A stretch of DNA of 64,000 nt from a bacterium (lineage in GTDB: Bacteria; Patescibacteriota; Gracilibacteria; Peribacterales; Peribacteraceae), in assembly GCA_029558515.1 (NCBI GenBank), contig JAKQEM010000009.1:1-64000 (forward strand). Reading direction: 5' to 3'. Below the pieces are notes generated by a model. The model searched no databases, was not told the origin of the DNA, and worked only from the letters and a program-made list of their open reading frames with translations. The translations under genes and the position numbers were made by a program. Shown here piece by piece: positions 33,703-42,630 of the stretch (within the stretch, counting starts at the first letter, position 1; the number at the start of each line of letters is the position of its first letter).

Positions 33703-34047
33703 TCAGGAGCGGGGAGCGATTTCACGAAGAATGTGCAGTGCGTCTTCGATGGTAAAGATTCCGTTTTGATCAGGATCGGCGAGCAACTGTTCGATCGTCG
33801 GTTCTGCAGCGCTCTGGAGCTGTTCCAGAATGACGATGGCATCGCGCGCATCCATGGTTCCGTCGCCGTTGATGTCGCCCGTGCGAGAAAGCTCCAACGC
33901 GGAAATATTGGCGACGGTCTCCACTTCGCCGGCTGTCCTGATTCCCAGGGAAAAAGATGACAAGATGGATATGATGCTCAGTGCAACAATGTGCATTTTG
34001 GCCGAAGCGTATCGCGCGCGCAGACGGGTGGTTGTGTGTTTGGGCAT
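33703..34047 (-). CDS. Exported dockerin-like protein
   Basis: 114 residues from ATG 34047. A basic N-terminus and a hydrophobic signal segment (VALSIISILSSFSLGI) are followed by a dockerin-type pair of calcium-binding helices: DINGDGTMDARDAIVILEQL and, 22 residues later, DPDQNGIFTIEDALHILREI. Both loops keep the D-x-N/D-x-D/N-G spacing of type I dockerin repeats. Dockerins bind cohesins, and the next gene encodes a cohesin-like protein, so this is probably a small adaptor for surface assembly. It has no catalytic module, which is unusual for a dockerin protein. TATAGT (34055-34060) ends 7 bases before the ATG. Confidence 0.75.
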   Translation of the reverse strand: MPKHTTTRLRARYASAKMHIVALSIISILSSFSLGIRTAGEVETVANISALELSRTGDINGDGTMDARDAIVILEQLQSAAEPTIEQLLADPDQNGIFTIEDALHILREIAPRS

Positions 34048-34148
34048 TCCAATTACTATAGCCGATTGTACGGATACAATCAATTCATGGTATGTTGACA
34101 AGTAATTGCGCGATTGTCTCATATTCAATCAACAATATCTTACTGCGC

Positions 34149-34154
34149 TATACT
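34149..34154 (+). promoter_or_regulatory. -10 element of holA
   Basis: TATACT ends 6 bases before GTG 34161 and selects this start over the in-frame ATG at 34092, which lies upstream of the promoter. Confidence 0.55.
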
Positions 34155-34160
34155 TCCGGC

Positions 34161-35096
34161 GTGTCCAATGTGCATATTCTGACCGGCGAGAATGCATATT
34201 TGCTTCTCATGGAAAAATTGCGCTGGATTCGGGAATTTGAGCGAAAGGTCGGCATGGAGAATCTTCTCAGACTGCAGGCATCGGAATGTACCGTCCGCTC
34301 TCTCCGGGATGATGTGTCCGCAGCACCGTTCCTTGCGGAAAAACGTCTGGTGATCGTGGAAGGCATGGTGCGCTGCTCAAAGGAAGAAGCGAGGGTGCTT
34401 GACGGAAGCATACATCCTGGAGTGATCGTGCTATTCGTCGACCCAAAACCCGATAAGCGCAATCCCGGTATTAAGGAGCTGCTAGTGATCGCCAAGGAAA
34501 ATATCAAAGCATTTGCCATACTGAAGCCTGGGGCCATTGCCGGATGGGTCGACGGATACGCTCGTGAGCAGGGAGGGAGCATTCATGCGAATGCTCGTGA
34601 TCTGCTCATAGAATGGAACGGAACGGATCAGGGGATGATTGCGGGGGAACTCGAAAAATTGCGGTTGGTGGCCGGGGAGAAGTCCATCACAAAGGAGATG
34701 GTTGAACAGTTTTGCATGCCGACCGATGAAGGCATCATATGGAATATTTCGGATTTTTTGTACGGGGGCAAGCGCGGAGAGGCGATTCTGTACGCGCAAC
34801 GGATGCTCTCATGCGGCGCCGACCCGTACGGTCTCTGGTCTATGCTGCTTTCGCTTTTGAAGAACATCGTATCCGTCTCCTCCGCACTGCATGCGGGCGT
34901 CAAAGCATCCGACCTGGCATCCGTCCTCGGCATGAATCCGTATGTGCTTCGTACGATGCTCGGCTACTGCAGGCGTACGAGCGAATCTGATTTACTCGCA
35001 GTGTTGCGTTGGGCAGCCACGGAGGAAGTGCGTGTGAAATCGGAATCGGTTGAAATGCCGGCGCTCATCGATTCGTTCCTCCTCCGCATGCCGTAA
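34161..35096 (+). CDS. holA: DNA polymerase III delta subunit (clamp loader)
   Basis: 311 residues from GTG 34161. The delta subunit opens the sliding clamp in the clamp-loader complex. The N-terminal domain has HILTGENAYLLMEKLRWI (no functional Walker A, as expected for delta), RDDVSAAPFLAEKRLVIVEGM, and VIVLFVDPKPDKR. The middle domain shows GTDQGMIAGELEKLRLVAG. The C-terminal helical collar follows (ISDFLYGGKRGEAILYAQRML and GMNPYVLRTMLGYCRR). The length is slightly shorter than the E. coli protein (about 340). Its stop abuts the end of a convergent coiled-coil gene with no space. Divergent from the dockerin gene, about 110 bases apart. Confidence 0.85.
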   Translation: MSNVHILTGENAYLLLMEKLRWIREFERKVGMENLLRLQASECTVRSLRDDVSAAPFLAEKRLVIVEGMVRCSKEEARVLDGSIHPGVIVLFVDPKPDKRNPGIKELLVIAKENIKAFAILKPGAIAGWVDGYAREQGGSIHANARDLLIEWNGTDQGMIAGELEKLRLVAGEKSITKEMVEQFCMPTDEGIIWNISDFLYGGKRGEAILYAQRMLSCGADPYGLWSMLLSLLKNIVSVSSALHAGVKASDLASVLGMNPYVLRTMLGYCRRTSESDLLAVLRWAATEEVRVKSESVEMPALIDSFLLRMP

Positions 35097-35471
35097 TCAA
35101 TCCAGTTGAGTGAGAATATCTTCCGCCTCCTTCTCCTCTTCCGCGCGAACGGATGCCTCTTTCGCTGAAAGTTCCTTCTGCTTGCTCTTCCGTTCTTTTT
35201 CCATTTTTCGAAGCGCAGCGCCATCGCCGACATTCTCAATTTCCTTTGCGTACTTCGCGTCGATGGCCGCGAGTTGTTCGCGTTCATTCTTCAAAATATT
35301 TCGCAGTTGCTCCCGTTGCTCCGGGGTCATCACGGGCAGAATATCCACCCAGTACTGCCGTTCCTCATCATTCATGCTCTCCGACGTTCGTATGAATTCG
35401 ATGATGTCGGGAAATTGCTGGGCCACCTCGGGCGGGACTTTCAGCACCGGTTGCATAGGATCATCGGACAT
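35097..35471 (-). CDS. Coiled-coil protein of unknown function
   Basis: 124 residues from ATG 35471. The first 50 residues look globular and helical (LKVPPEVAQQFPDIIEFIRTS, YWVDILPVMTPEQREQLRNIL). The rest is a Lys/Glu/Ala-rich coiled coil (KNEREQLAAIDAKYAKEI, MEKERKSKQKELSAKEA). Not recognised beyond that; soluble, probably a structural or scaffolding protein. TACTCT (35478-35483) ends 6 bases before the ATG, so the 73-residue upstream extension in the same frame is rejected. It lies between convergent holA and greA. Confidence 0.65.
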   Translation of the reverse strand: MSDDPMQPVLKVPPEVAQQFPDIIEFIRTSESMNDEERQYWVDILPVMTPEQREQLRNILKNEREQLAAIDAKYAKEIENVGDGAALRKMEKERKSKQKELSAKEASVRAEEEKEAEDILTQLD

Positions 35472-35514
35472 ACGAAAAGAGTACGTGAAGATCGTCCGCC
35501 GGTAAAGCAGGCGA

Positions 35515-36081
35515 TTACGCCACTTTGATGACTGCAAACTCCTGCATGCCCGACGGCGTCTGCACGCTGATCTTGTCTCCTTTGGTGCGGGAAAGAAGCG
35601 CGCGACCGATGGGTGATTCGTTGCTGATGCGATGCGCGAACGGATCTGCCTCCGTTGCTCCCACGATGGTATACACGACCTCGTCTTCATCGCCGTCCGT
35701 CAAGTTGCGTACGGTGACACGCGAGCCGATGTTCGCCTCCTTGACCTTCGTCCCGCCGTCCTTCTCAGAAATGATTTTGGCACTCTTGATCTTCCGTTCG
35801 AGCTCGATGATACGGCCCTCCACGAACGCCTGCTCATTCTTTGCCTCCTCGTACTCCGAGTTCTCCGAGAGATCGCCGTACGATATGGCCTCCTTCAATC
35901 GCTGAGCAACTTCCTTGCGACGAACCGACTTTAAATGATCCAGTTCGTCTTTCAAGCGCGCAAGACCGTCTTTGGTTACCAGGGTTTGTTCACCATCATC
36001 GTACGCATGGGAACCTCCCGATCCCGCTGCCGCGGAAGATATGAGTTCATCGCCGGTGGTGAAATCGTCGTCGGTAATCAT
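35515..36081 (-). CDS. greA: Transcription elongation factor GreA
   Basis: 188 residues from ATG 36081. Rescues backtracked RNA polymerase by stimulating transcript cleavage. The N-terminal coiled-coil domain reads TKDGLARLKDELDHLKSVRR and YGDLSENSEYEEAKNEQ; the acidic tip DLSENSEY is intact. The C-terminal FKBP-like domain carries GSRVTVRNLTDGDEDE, ISNESPIGRALLSRTKGD and PSGMQEFAVIKV. An unusual N-terminal extension of about 30 residues is rich in Asp, Gly and Ser. TATACT (36093-36098) lies 11 bases before the ATG; the longer frame to 36132 would begin upstream of it. Confidence 0.92.
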   Translation of the reverse strand: MITDDDFTTGDELISSAAAGSGGSHAYDDGEQTLVTKDGLARLKDELDHLKSVRRKEVAQRLKEAISYGDLSENSEYEEAKNEQAFVEGRIIELERKIKSAKIISEKDGGTKVKEANIGSRVTVRNLTDGDEDEVVYTIVGATEADPFAHRISNESPIGRALLSRTKGDKISVQTPSGMQEFAVIKVA

Positions 36082-36152
36082 AATGGATCGGCAGTATATC
36101 GACCGGATTCCCGTCTGGCAAACCTTTTCCACGGTGCGTAGACGGGTGAATA

Positions 36153-39100
36153 CTACGTACCCCCCTGCAGTACATCCGGCCAGGGAAGGCAGGAAAGGGA
36201 TTCAATCGGGGTTTCCATCGCCTCAACGATGCGTTTGAATAATTGCACATTGGTAATGAGCGGGATGCCGCGGTCGGTCGCAATGCGCCGGATAAAGTAG
36301 CCGTCCGTTTGCTCCTGTCGGCTGTCGTGCATGGGTATGTTGAGCACCAAATCGATGCGATTGTCCTGCAGATACTCCTTGATGTTGGGGCTGCGAGGCT
36401 CAGATACTTTGGCCAGCGCAATGGAGTTGATGGAGCGTGATTGGAGGAATGCGTGCGTGTTGGTCGTCGCATACAGGTGAAAACCCCGTTGCGTGAGAAT
36501 GCGGATCGTTGAGAAAAGATCAACTTTGTCCTCCAGACGGCCGATGGAGAGAAGAATATTTTTCCGAGGGAGCGAAAAACCGACGGCAAGCAATGAAATG
36601 AGCAATGCCTCTTCCGCGGTATTCCCGAAGCAGGCGACCTCTCCCGTGCTCACCATTTCCACTCCCAGGCGCGGATCGGCCCCTTTAAGTCTTGAGAAGC
36701 TGAATTGCGCGGCCTTCACTCCCACATGATCGAGATCGAGTGTCCGGTAGTTTTTGTTTATCGGCGCGCGTCCCAGGAGCGCTTGCGTGGCAAGCACGGC
36801 GAAATTGTATCCCGTCACTTTGCTTGCAAAAGGAAAACTGCGGCTGGCACGCAAATTGCATTCGATGACTTTCAGTTTGTTTTCCTTCGCGAGAAATTGA
36901 ATATTGAAAGGACCGGAAATATTGAGCCCGCGGACTATCTGCTTGGCGATGACCTTGAGTTTGCGCAGCGTTTCCATGGTGACGCGCTGCGGCGGGAGAA
37001 CGAGCGTCGCATCGCCCGAATGGACGCCGGCATTCTCGATGTGTTCGGAGATGGCATAGATAAGCAAATCGCCGTTTTGCGCCACTCCGTCCACTTCGAT
37101 TTCCTTGGCACCGACTTCAAATTTCGAGAGCACGATGGGCGCATCCGATCCCACATTCGCCGCCTGATGCAGGAAAGAAGCCAATTCGTCTTTGGTATGC
37201 ACGACAGCCATCGCGGCGCCGGAGAGTACGTAGCTCGGACGCACGATGACGGGATAACCGACGGTCTGTGCAAATTGAGCGGCGGCATCCAGATCGGAAA
37301 ATTCCTTCCACTCCGGCTGGTCGACTCGGAGAGTATCCAGCATGCTGCCAAATTTGTGTCGATCCTCCGCGCGATCGATGTCCGACGGATTGGTGCCGAC
37401 GATTGCAATGTTTTTGGCAGCGAGCTTCGGTGCAAGATTATTGGGAATCTGTCCCCCCATCGAAACGACGATTCCCGAAGACGCGACCACTTCATGAATA
37501 TCGCGCACTCGTTCCTCGCTCAGTTCATCGAAGAAAAGCAAATCGCATTCGTCGTAATCAGTGCTGACAGTTTCGGGGTTGCTGTTGATCATCACGACGC
37601 GAAATCCCTGCCGTTGCAATTCATGCGCCGCTTGTACGCAGCACCAATCAAATTCCACCGATGAGCCGATGGCATACGGACCGCCTCCGAGCACGATCAC
37701 TCGTTGAGGTTCGTCGTTCAATGACAATTGAACCTCGTGCTTCGTTCCGTGGTAGGTCATGTACAGATAGTTCGTCTTTGCAGGAAATTCTCCCGCCAGC
37801 GTGTCGATCTGTCGCACAACGGGAGTGATCCCGTGACGCTGGCGCAGATCCCGAATCTCTTCCTCTTTTTGTCCTGTGATATTCGCGATGGATGCATCGG
37901 AAAAACCCGCAAGTTTCAGCGAACGAAGAACATCCGCATCGGGTGCATCCGTTCCCGATTGGAACAAGCGCGTCGCAAGATCCGCACACCGTTTGATGCG
38001 CTGTAAAAACCATCGATCGATGCCCGTAGCCAGAGCGATCTCGTCCACCGTCCACTCCTCCTGCAGCGCGCGCGCAATGGCGAAGAGGCGGCGCGGAGCG
38101 GGACGTTTGACTTCTCGCGTGAGATTCTCAAATGTGAAGGGAACCGGGAACAGTCCGTTCGCACCGATATTAAGCATGCGGAACGCCTTCTGGAGCGCTT
38201 CCTCAAATGTTCGTCCCAGCGCCATCACCTCGCCCACGGATTTCATTTCGCTCGTGACCTGATCGGAGACATGACAAAATTTCTGCAAATCCCAACGGGG
38301 GACTTTCACCGCTATGTAATCGAGCGACGGCTCAAAGTCCGCCGATGTCACCTGCGTAATGGTGTTGCGTAACTGCGGCAATGTGTATCCCAGAGCAAGC
38401 TTGGCTGCAACGAATGCCAGAGGGTAACCCGTGGCTTTGGATGCAAGCGCGGAACTGCGGCTGAGGCGTGCGTTCACCTCAATGACGCGGTAATCGCGCG
38501 AGAGGGGATCGAGCGCGTACTGGATGTTGCATTCTCCGACGATTCCAAATTGTCGGATGACTTTCAATGCGATCGTGCGGAGCATGTGATACTCGGCGTT
38601 GTCGAGCGTTTGGCTGGGAGCGACGACGATGGATTCTCCGGTGTGGATGCCCAGCGGATCGACATTTTCCATGTTGCAGACCGTGATGCAATTGTCCGCT
38701 CCGTCACGCACCACCTCGTACTCGATTTCCTTCCACCCCGTCAAATCTTCCTCCACCAATACCAGGGAAGATTCCACAAACGCGACCGAGAGCAGTTCAC
38801 GCAATTCCGTTTCCGTGCCGGCATGACCGCTTCCTTTGCCTCCGAGCGCAAATGATCCGCGTACGATCACGGGGTAATGAATCGTTGCGGCCGCCCGTAC
38901 GCCGTCTTCCACGTTCTTCACGGCGAGGGAGCGAGGAACTTTGATATCGATGGAACGCAATTCCTCGTTGAATGCCGCGCGGTCCTCCGTCAATCGCACG
39001 CTCTCGATTGGGGTACCGAGAACGCGAACCTTGAACTTTTGCAATACCCCGGATTCGGCGAGCTTCATGCCGCAGTTGAGAGCTGTCTGTCCGCCGAAGC

Positions 39101-39425
39101 TTACGGAAATCGCGTCGGGTTTCTCCGCTTCGATCACCCGTGAGACGAACTGTGGCGTCACGGGCAGAAAGTATACTCTTTCCGCCAGCCCCCAACTCGT
39201 TTGGTTTGTCGCAATATTCGGGTTGATGAGGACGACGCGTTTTCCTTCCTCCTTGAATGCTTTGATCGCCTGGCTGCCGGAGTAATCGAATTCACCGGCT
39301 TCGCCGATCTTCAGCGCGCCGGATCCGAGGAGCAAAATGGTCGATATATCGGAGGAAACGGAATGAGCGACCTCGCTGCGCTCTGCGGCGGCGCGTGTGG
39401 CCGGGGTGTACGTGGGCTCCGTCAT
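36153..39425 (-). CDS. carB: Carbamoyl-phosphate synthase large subunit
   Basis: 1090 residues, full length. Two homologous ATP-grasp synthetase halves make carboxyphosphate/carbamate and carbamoyl phosphate for pyrimidine and arginine synthesis. The first half has LLGSGALKIGEAGEFDYSGS, SFGGQTALNCG and RGSFALGGKGSG. The second has VLGGGPYAIGSSVEFDWCC, SMGGQIPNN and VRPSYVLSGAAM. An oligomerisation domain lies between them. The C-terminal MGS-like allosteric domain (about residues 945-1085) is present. An extra 28 residues at the N-terminus are Ala/Ser/Thr-rich. The small subunit carA is not in this window. The wording EAGEFDYSGSQA is closer to the eukaryotic/CPR type than to E. coli CarB. TAGTCT at 39435-39440 is 9 bases before the ATG. 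Confidence 0.95.
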   Translation of the reverse strand: MTEPTYTPATRAAAERSEVAHSVSSDISTILLLGSGALKIGEAGEFDYSGSQAIKAFKEEGKRVVLINPNIATNQTSWGLAERVYFLPVTPQFVSRVIEAEKPDAISVSFGGQTALNCGMKLAESGVLQKFKVRVLGTPIESVRLTEDRAAFNEELRSIDIKVPRSLAVKNVEDGVRAAATIHYPVIVRGSFALGGKGSGHAGTETELRELLSVAFVESSLVLVEEDLTGWKEIEYEVVRDGADNCITVCNMENVDPLGIHTGESIVVAPSQTLDNAEYHMLRTIALKVIRQFGIVGECNIQYALDPLSRDYRVIEVNARLSRSSALASKATGYPLAFVAAKLALGYTLPQLRNTITQVTSADFEPSLDYIAVKVPRWDLQKFCHVSDQVTSEMKSVGEVMALGRTFEEALQKAFRMLNIGANGLFPVPFTFENLTREVKRPAPRRLFAIARALQEEWTVDEIALATGIDRWFLQRIKRCADLATRLFQSGTDAPDADVLRSLKLAGFSDASIANITGQKEEEIRDLRQRHGITPVVRQIDTLAGEFPAKTNYLYMTYHGTKHEVQLSLNDEPQRVIVLGGGPYAIGSSVEFDWCCVQAAHELQRQGFRVVMINSNPETVSTDYDECDLLFFDELSEERVRDIHEVVASSGIVVSMGGQIPNNLAPKLAAKNIAIVGTNPSDIDRAEDRHKFGSMLDTLRVDQPEWKEFSDLDAAAQFAQTVGYPVIVRPSYVLSGAAMAVVHTKDELASFLHQAANVGSDAPIVLSKFEVGAKEIEVDGVAQNGDLLIYAISEHIENAGVHSGDATLVLPPQRVTMETLRKLKVIAKQIVRGLNISGPFNIQFLAKENKLKVIECNLRASRSFPFASKVTGYNFAVLATQALLGRAPINKNYRTLDLDHVGVKAAQFSFSRLKGADPRLGVEMVSTGEVACFGNTAEEALLISLLAVGFSLPRKNILLSIGRLEDKVDLFSTIRILTQRGFHLYATTNTHAFLQSRSINSIALAKVSEPRSPNIKEYLQDNRIDLVLNIPMHDSRQEQTDGYFIRRIATDRGIPLITNVQLFKRIVEAMETPIESLSCLPWPDVLQGGT

Positions 39426-39487
39426 GTTTGCGGCAGACTACCCAAAGCGGGCTTGGGAGGCAACCAAGGTTCTTCTATACTCGCCGC

Positions 39488-40333
39488 ATGCTCCTCACTT
39501 TCGCGTCCTCCCTGGTCTTTCTGTCGTCTGCTTCCGCGGTACCGTCCGCTCCATGGGATGCGCTGCGGGATGACGTGAATGTATGGGAACGGGAGGAAAT
39601 GATTTTAGATGGTGATATGCGGGCGGAGGGGCAAGACGAGGCATTCCACATGGCGAAGGATCTGTTCCCACCGGTCAAGGAAGGAGCTGCGTCATCCGAG
39701 GCAGTTTCCTCTGCATTTGTATCGTCTCGTCCGACCGTTCTGAGCATTCTCGTCGAAGGCGAATCCGTGCAATTGCAGGATGTCCCGCTCGATGCGTGGT
39801 TCGCGCCGTATATCCAAAGTATTGCGGAACGCTCGCTCGTGTCGGGCTACCGAGACGATGCGGGGCGTTTGACAGGATTCTTCGGTGTGGGGGATTTTGT
39901 GACGATCGGACAGCTGGCCAAGGTGTTGGTGCGGTCTGCGGACATCGATATCTGCTCGGATAGTCCGAATAATCGTTCCGCTTTCGGGCACTGGTCCGCA
40001 CCCTATGTTTCCTGCGCGGAGAGTGGGAAATGGACGCTGTTTATGGACGGGTCGCTCGATGTGGAACGTCCGGCGACCCGCGCCGAGGTGGTGGGAACGC
40101 TCCTCCAGGCGCTGGGCGTGAAACCCGCCGATGCGGTCGAAACGTCATTTGTCGATGTGCGCCCGTCGACTCCCTTTGCCGATGCCATCGCCCAGGCGCA
40201 GAAGAACGGCATCGTCAGCGGTTACCGGGACGCGCAGGGGAATGCACTCCATCGCTTCGGTCCTTTCGATGCCGTCACGCGCGCGGAATTCGCCAAAATG
40301 GTCGTAAGAGGTTTGGAGGAGTATGGAGATTAA
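39488..40333 (+). CDS. SLH-domain surface protein
   Basis: 281 residues from ATG 39488. The signal peptide MLLTFASSLVFLSSASA is followed by a short acidic spacer. Then come three S-layer homology motifs: FAPYIQSIAERSLVSGYRD with FVTIGQLAKVLVRSADI (about residues 100-150), SAPYVSCAESGKWTLF with PATRAEVVGTLLQALG (about 165-210), and FADAIAQAQKNGIVSGYRD with VTRAEFAKMVVRGLEEYG (about 225-278). SLH domains bind secondary cell-wall polymer, so the protein probably attaches to the wall. No other module is present: it is almost only SLH. TATACT (39476-39481) ends 6 bases before the ATG; the alternative start at 39395 lies upstream of this promoter and lacks a signal peptide. Confidence 0.85.
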   Translation: MLLTFASSLVFLSSASAVPSAPWDALRDDVNVWEREEMILDGDMRAEGQDEAFHMAKDLFPPVKEGAASSEAVSSAFVSSRPTVLSILVEGESVQLQDVPLDAWFAPYIQSIAERSLVSGYRDDAGRLTGFFGVGDFVTIGQLAKVLVRSADIDICSDSPNNRSAFGHWSAPYVSCAESGKWTLFMDGSLDVERPATRAEVVGTLLQALGVKPADAVETSFVDVRPSTPFADAIAQAQKNGIVSGYRDAQGNALHRFGPFDAVTRAEFAKMVVRGLEEYGD

Positions 40334-40375
40334 ATTCCTTGCCATCGACACCATTTTCACCATGTATGGTGCACA

Positions 40376-41386
40376 TTACGACTGAATCGACGCCAATGTG
40401 TTTTGCTTCAAATGTTCTTCCAATTGCTTCTCGTCGGGGAGCGTTCCAATGACATTGAGGAGAATCGTCCCGAGAATGACGAACGCTCCGCCAGCATAGT
40501 GATACCACGAAACGGATTCACCGAGATACACCCATGCGAAGAACGTGGCGCCGATGATATCCAAGCCGCCGACGAGCGAAACGGTGCTCACATTCAGTCG
40601 ATCGAGCGCGACGTAGTGCGTGACGCTGTTGAGGAAACGGGCGAAAAATGCAAATCCCAGCAGAGAAGGCAAAAGGGAAAGAGGGATTTCTCTCACTTCC
40701 ATGATGAACGGATGGAAGAGAAAAGGGGAGACTCCGAAGAATGTGAGGACGGCAATGGATGATCGGAAGAAAAGAACGAGATGTGAGTCCAGCTTATGCA
40801 GTTTTGCCCGAAAGACAATGGCGCCCAGCGCGTAGCTGAATGTGCTGGCGATAATGAGGATATCTCCCCATTGCATCCGTATGCCTTGCGTAAACCCTTT
40901 GAGCATGATGATGGCAATGCCGGAAATGACGCACGCCATGGCCCATCGATGAGCCGCCGTCATCGATTCTTTCAGAACGATTCGAGACAGAATCAACATG
41001 AAAATGATTTGCATCTTCCCAAAGAATCCGACATTGATCGCACTCGTATAGGTGATACCCGTGAAGAGGAGAAGGGGACCCGCAATGCCGCTGCATAAAG
41101 CCAATACCGCAAGCCACAGCCACTGTCGGTGATGCAATCGTCCGATGCCGCGCATGATCGGGAGCAGACCGAAGGAAAAGAAGATGAAAAAAATACTGAG
41201 TAATTCGCTTACGAACAGGAGAGACAGGGGTGAGAGAGTCGTACTCAATGACTTTGCAAATGCATTGAACGTAGAACCGGAGACAATACTGACGCCGAGT
41301 GCGATGCCGCCCGCTGACTTCTCCTTCAGTGTTTCATGGAAGAAGAATCGAGTGAGAGGCCAGTTTTGGATAGATGTTTGTCTCAT
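40376..41386 (-). CDS. EamA/DMT-superfamily transporter
   Basis: 336 residues with about ten hydrophobic segments in two EamA halves. The first half contains FFGKMQIIFMLILSRIVLKESM and the second LDRLNVSTVSLVGGLDIIGATFFAWVYLGESVS, each ending in the L-G-E-x family motif (LKES, LGES). Such transporters export metabolites or amino acids; the substrate is unknown. The first 20 residues are cytoplasmic and basic/aromatic. A strong promoter (TTGCCT-17-TATAAT) lies about 250 bases upstream at 41630-41658, so the gene may have a long leader; no -10 hexamer is found at the usual 6-9 bases before the ATG. Confidence 0.85.
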   Translation of the reverse strand: MRQTSIQNWPLTRFFFHETLKEKSAGGIALGVSIVSGSTFNAFAKSLSTTLSPLSLLFVSELLSIFFIFFSFGLLPIMRGIGRLHHRQWLWLAVLALCSGIAGPLLLFTGITYTSAINVGFFGKMQIIFMLILSRIVLKESMTAAHRWAMACVISGIAIIMLKGFTQGIRMQWGDILIIASTFSYALGAIVFRAKLHKLDSHLVLFFRSSIAVLTFFGVSPFLFHPFIMEVREIPLSLLPSLLGFAFFARFLNSVTHYVALDRLNVSTVSLVGGLDIIGATFFAWVYLGESVSWYHYAGGAFVILGTILLNVIGTLPDEKQLEEHLKQNTLASIQS

Positions 41387-41691
41387 ACATTATTTGCGCA
41401 TTTGTCTCATTCACACGAATTTATCCTCCATTTGTTTGAGGATAACAGCGAAGTCTCCGCGAGGAGCGGCAGAACGACGAGGAGCTGCCCGATGAGCCCC
41501 AGCGCCACACCGAAGCGAACGTCTTGATTCTCCCGAAGCGTGGCAAAGGTACGACTTTGGAAAAGTCGCTGCCAGCGAGGCAAAGACCGGGCGTGGAGGG
41601 GGAGTGGGTGTGTGACAAGATTTATTAGTATTATAGCACAAATCCATAAATGAGGCAACAACTGGTTACCTCACACATCCGTTTTTTCATG
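41387..41691. other. Leader or small-gene region upstream of the EamA gene
   Basis: Between the EamA and YihY-like genes. All three minus-strand frames stay open for 65-84 codons here, but none has a convincing start. The most protein-like frame (41407-41661) would encode a short protein with a hydrophobic segment FGVALGLIGQLLVVLPLLAE. It could be a small membrane-protein gene or simply a 240-base 5' leader. No known riboswitch pattern is recognised. Confidence 0.3.
41630..41658 (-). promoter_or_regulatory. Sigma-70 promoter reading toward the EamA gene
   Basis: On the minus strand TTGCCT, 17 bases, TATAAT. This is the best consensus promoter seen in the window. Confidence 0.55.
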
Positions 41692-42546
41692 TTAGCGATC
41701 AACCATCGAAGGATTCTTGTGCGTATTGCTGGATGCGATGCAATCAAGCACTTCCGCACCAAACAGAAAAATCATCGACATGACATTGATCCAGAGCAAA
41801 AGAACCACGAGTGTCGCAGCCACTCCGTAGGCACGTCCTATCGGGAGATAGGTCACGATTGTGGTGAAGAGCCAGGCACTGAGCATCATCAACGCCGCAG
41901 TCATCAGAGCACTGCGTACGATGGTCATCACGGGAAAACGAACGTTGGGCAACAGTCGGTAAAGAAGTGTGAGGAGGAGAGAGAGAATGATGAAAGTGAC
42001 GACGGTTCCGGTCACTCCGATGGCCGTGAGCGGCAGATCGATGAATGATGCGATGTGCCCTTCCAAAAACTCCAGCGTGGCATCGAGCGTAACGGAAGCG
42101 AGAAGCAAAACGACCAGAAGCAGCAGCAAGATGACGGACAGCACATAGCCCGCCACGTTGTGTTTCCATCCTCGAAAATCATCTCTACTCTTCAAAATTC
42201 CATTGAGCGCCATACGCACATGGCGAATCACATTGAGTGAGGAGAGGAGCAGAAAAACGGCACCTGCGGCGGAGAGAACCGAATGGGACGATTGCATCTG
42301 CAGATTCTGTTTTGCATTCAGCAACATATCCGCGATATCTCGCCCCGCATACAGGGCGACTCGGTTCAGCAATTCCTGCGTGATGGTGCGTTCATCCACG
42401 ACCCATCCTGCGACGGTGATGACGACGATGGCGAGCGCGGGCAGCGTAAAAATGGAGTAGTACGCAATGGCGGCAGCATGACGCGGTACGTCATCACGTT
42501 GCCACTCGTGCCAAAGGCATTGAAGAAAGCAGTGCATCTTGATCAT
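41692..42546 (-). CDS. YihY/BrkB family inner-membrane protein
   Basis: 284 residues from ATG 42546. Six hydrophobic segments. The conserved N-terminal signature is RHAAAIAYYSIFTLPALAIVVI. Further family features are TQELLNRVALYAGRDIADML, VRMALNGI..., a basic loop SRDDFRGWKHNVAGYVLS, and LLYRLLPNVRFP with GRAYGVAATLVVLLLWINVMS near the end. Members were once mis-called RNase BN; the function is still not established (possibly a virulence factor or transporter). TATCCT (42553-42558) ends 6 bases before the ATG; the extra 24 residues of the longer frame are rejected. Divergent from tRNA-Leu. Confidence 0.85.
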   Translation of the reverse strand: MIKMHCFLQCLWHEWQRDDVPRHAAAIAYYSIFTLPALAIVVITVAGWVVDERTITQELLNRVALYAGRDIADMLLNAKQNLQMQSSHSVLSAAGAVFLLLSSLNVIRHVRMALNGILKSRDDFRGWKHNVAGYVLSVILLLLLVVLLLASVTLDATLEFLEGHIASFIDLPLTAIGVTGTVVTFIILSLLLTLLYRLLPNVRFPVMTIVRSALMTAALMMLSAWLFTTIVTYLPIGRAYGVAATLVVLLLWINVMSMIFLFGAEVLDCIASSNTHKNPSMVDR

Positions 42547-42630
42547 GAGAACAGGATACAGAAAACGCAGAGCCTGGGAAATATGGGTGCACGGAGCGTA
42601 TGTGTGTATACTGAACACAGTACGTTCACT

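Noticed and set aside
33694..33851. Longer N-terminus of the cohesin-like protein (to 33851)
   Set aside because: The extra codons overlap the dockerin gene in another frame and would bury the signal peptide at residue about 60.
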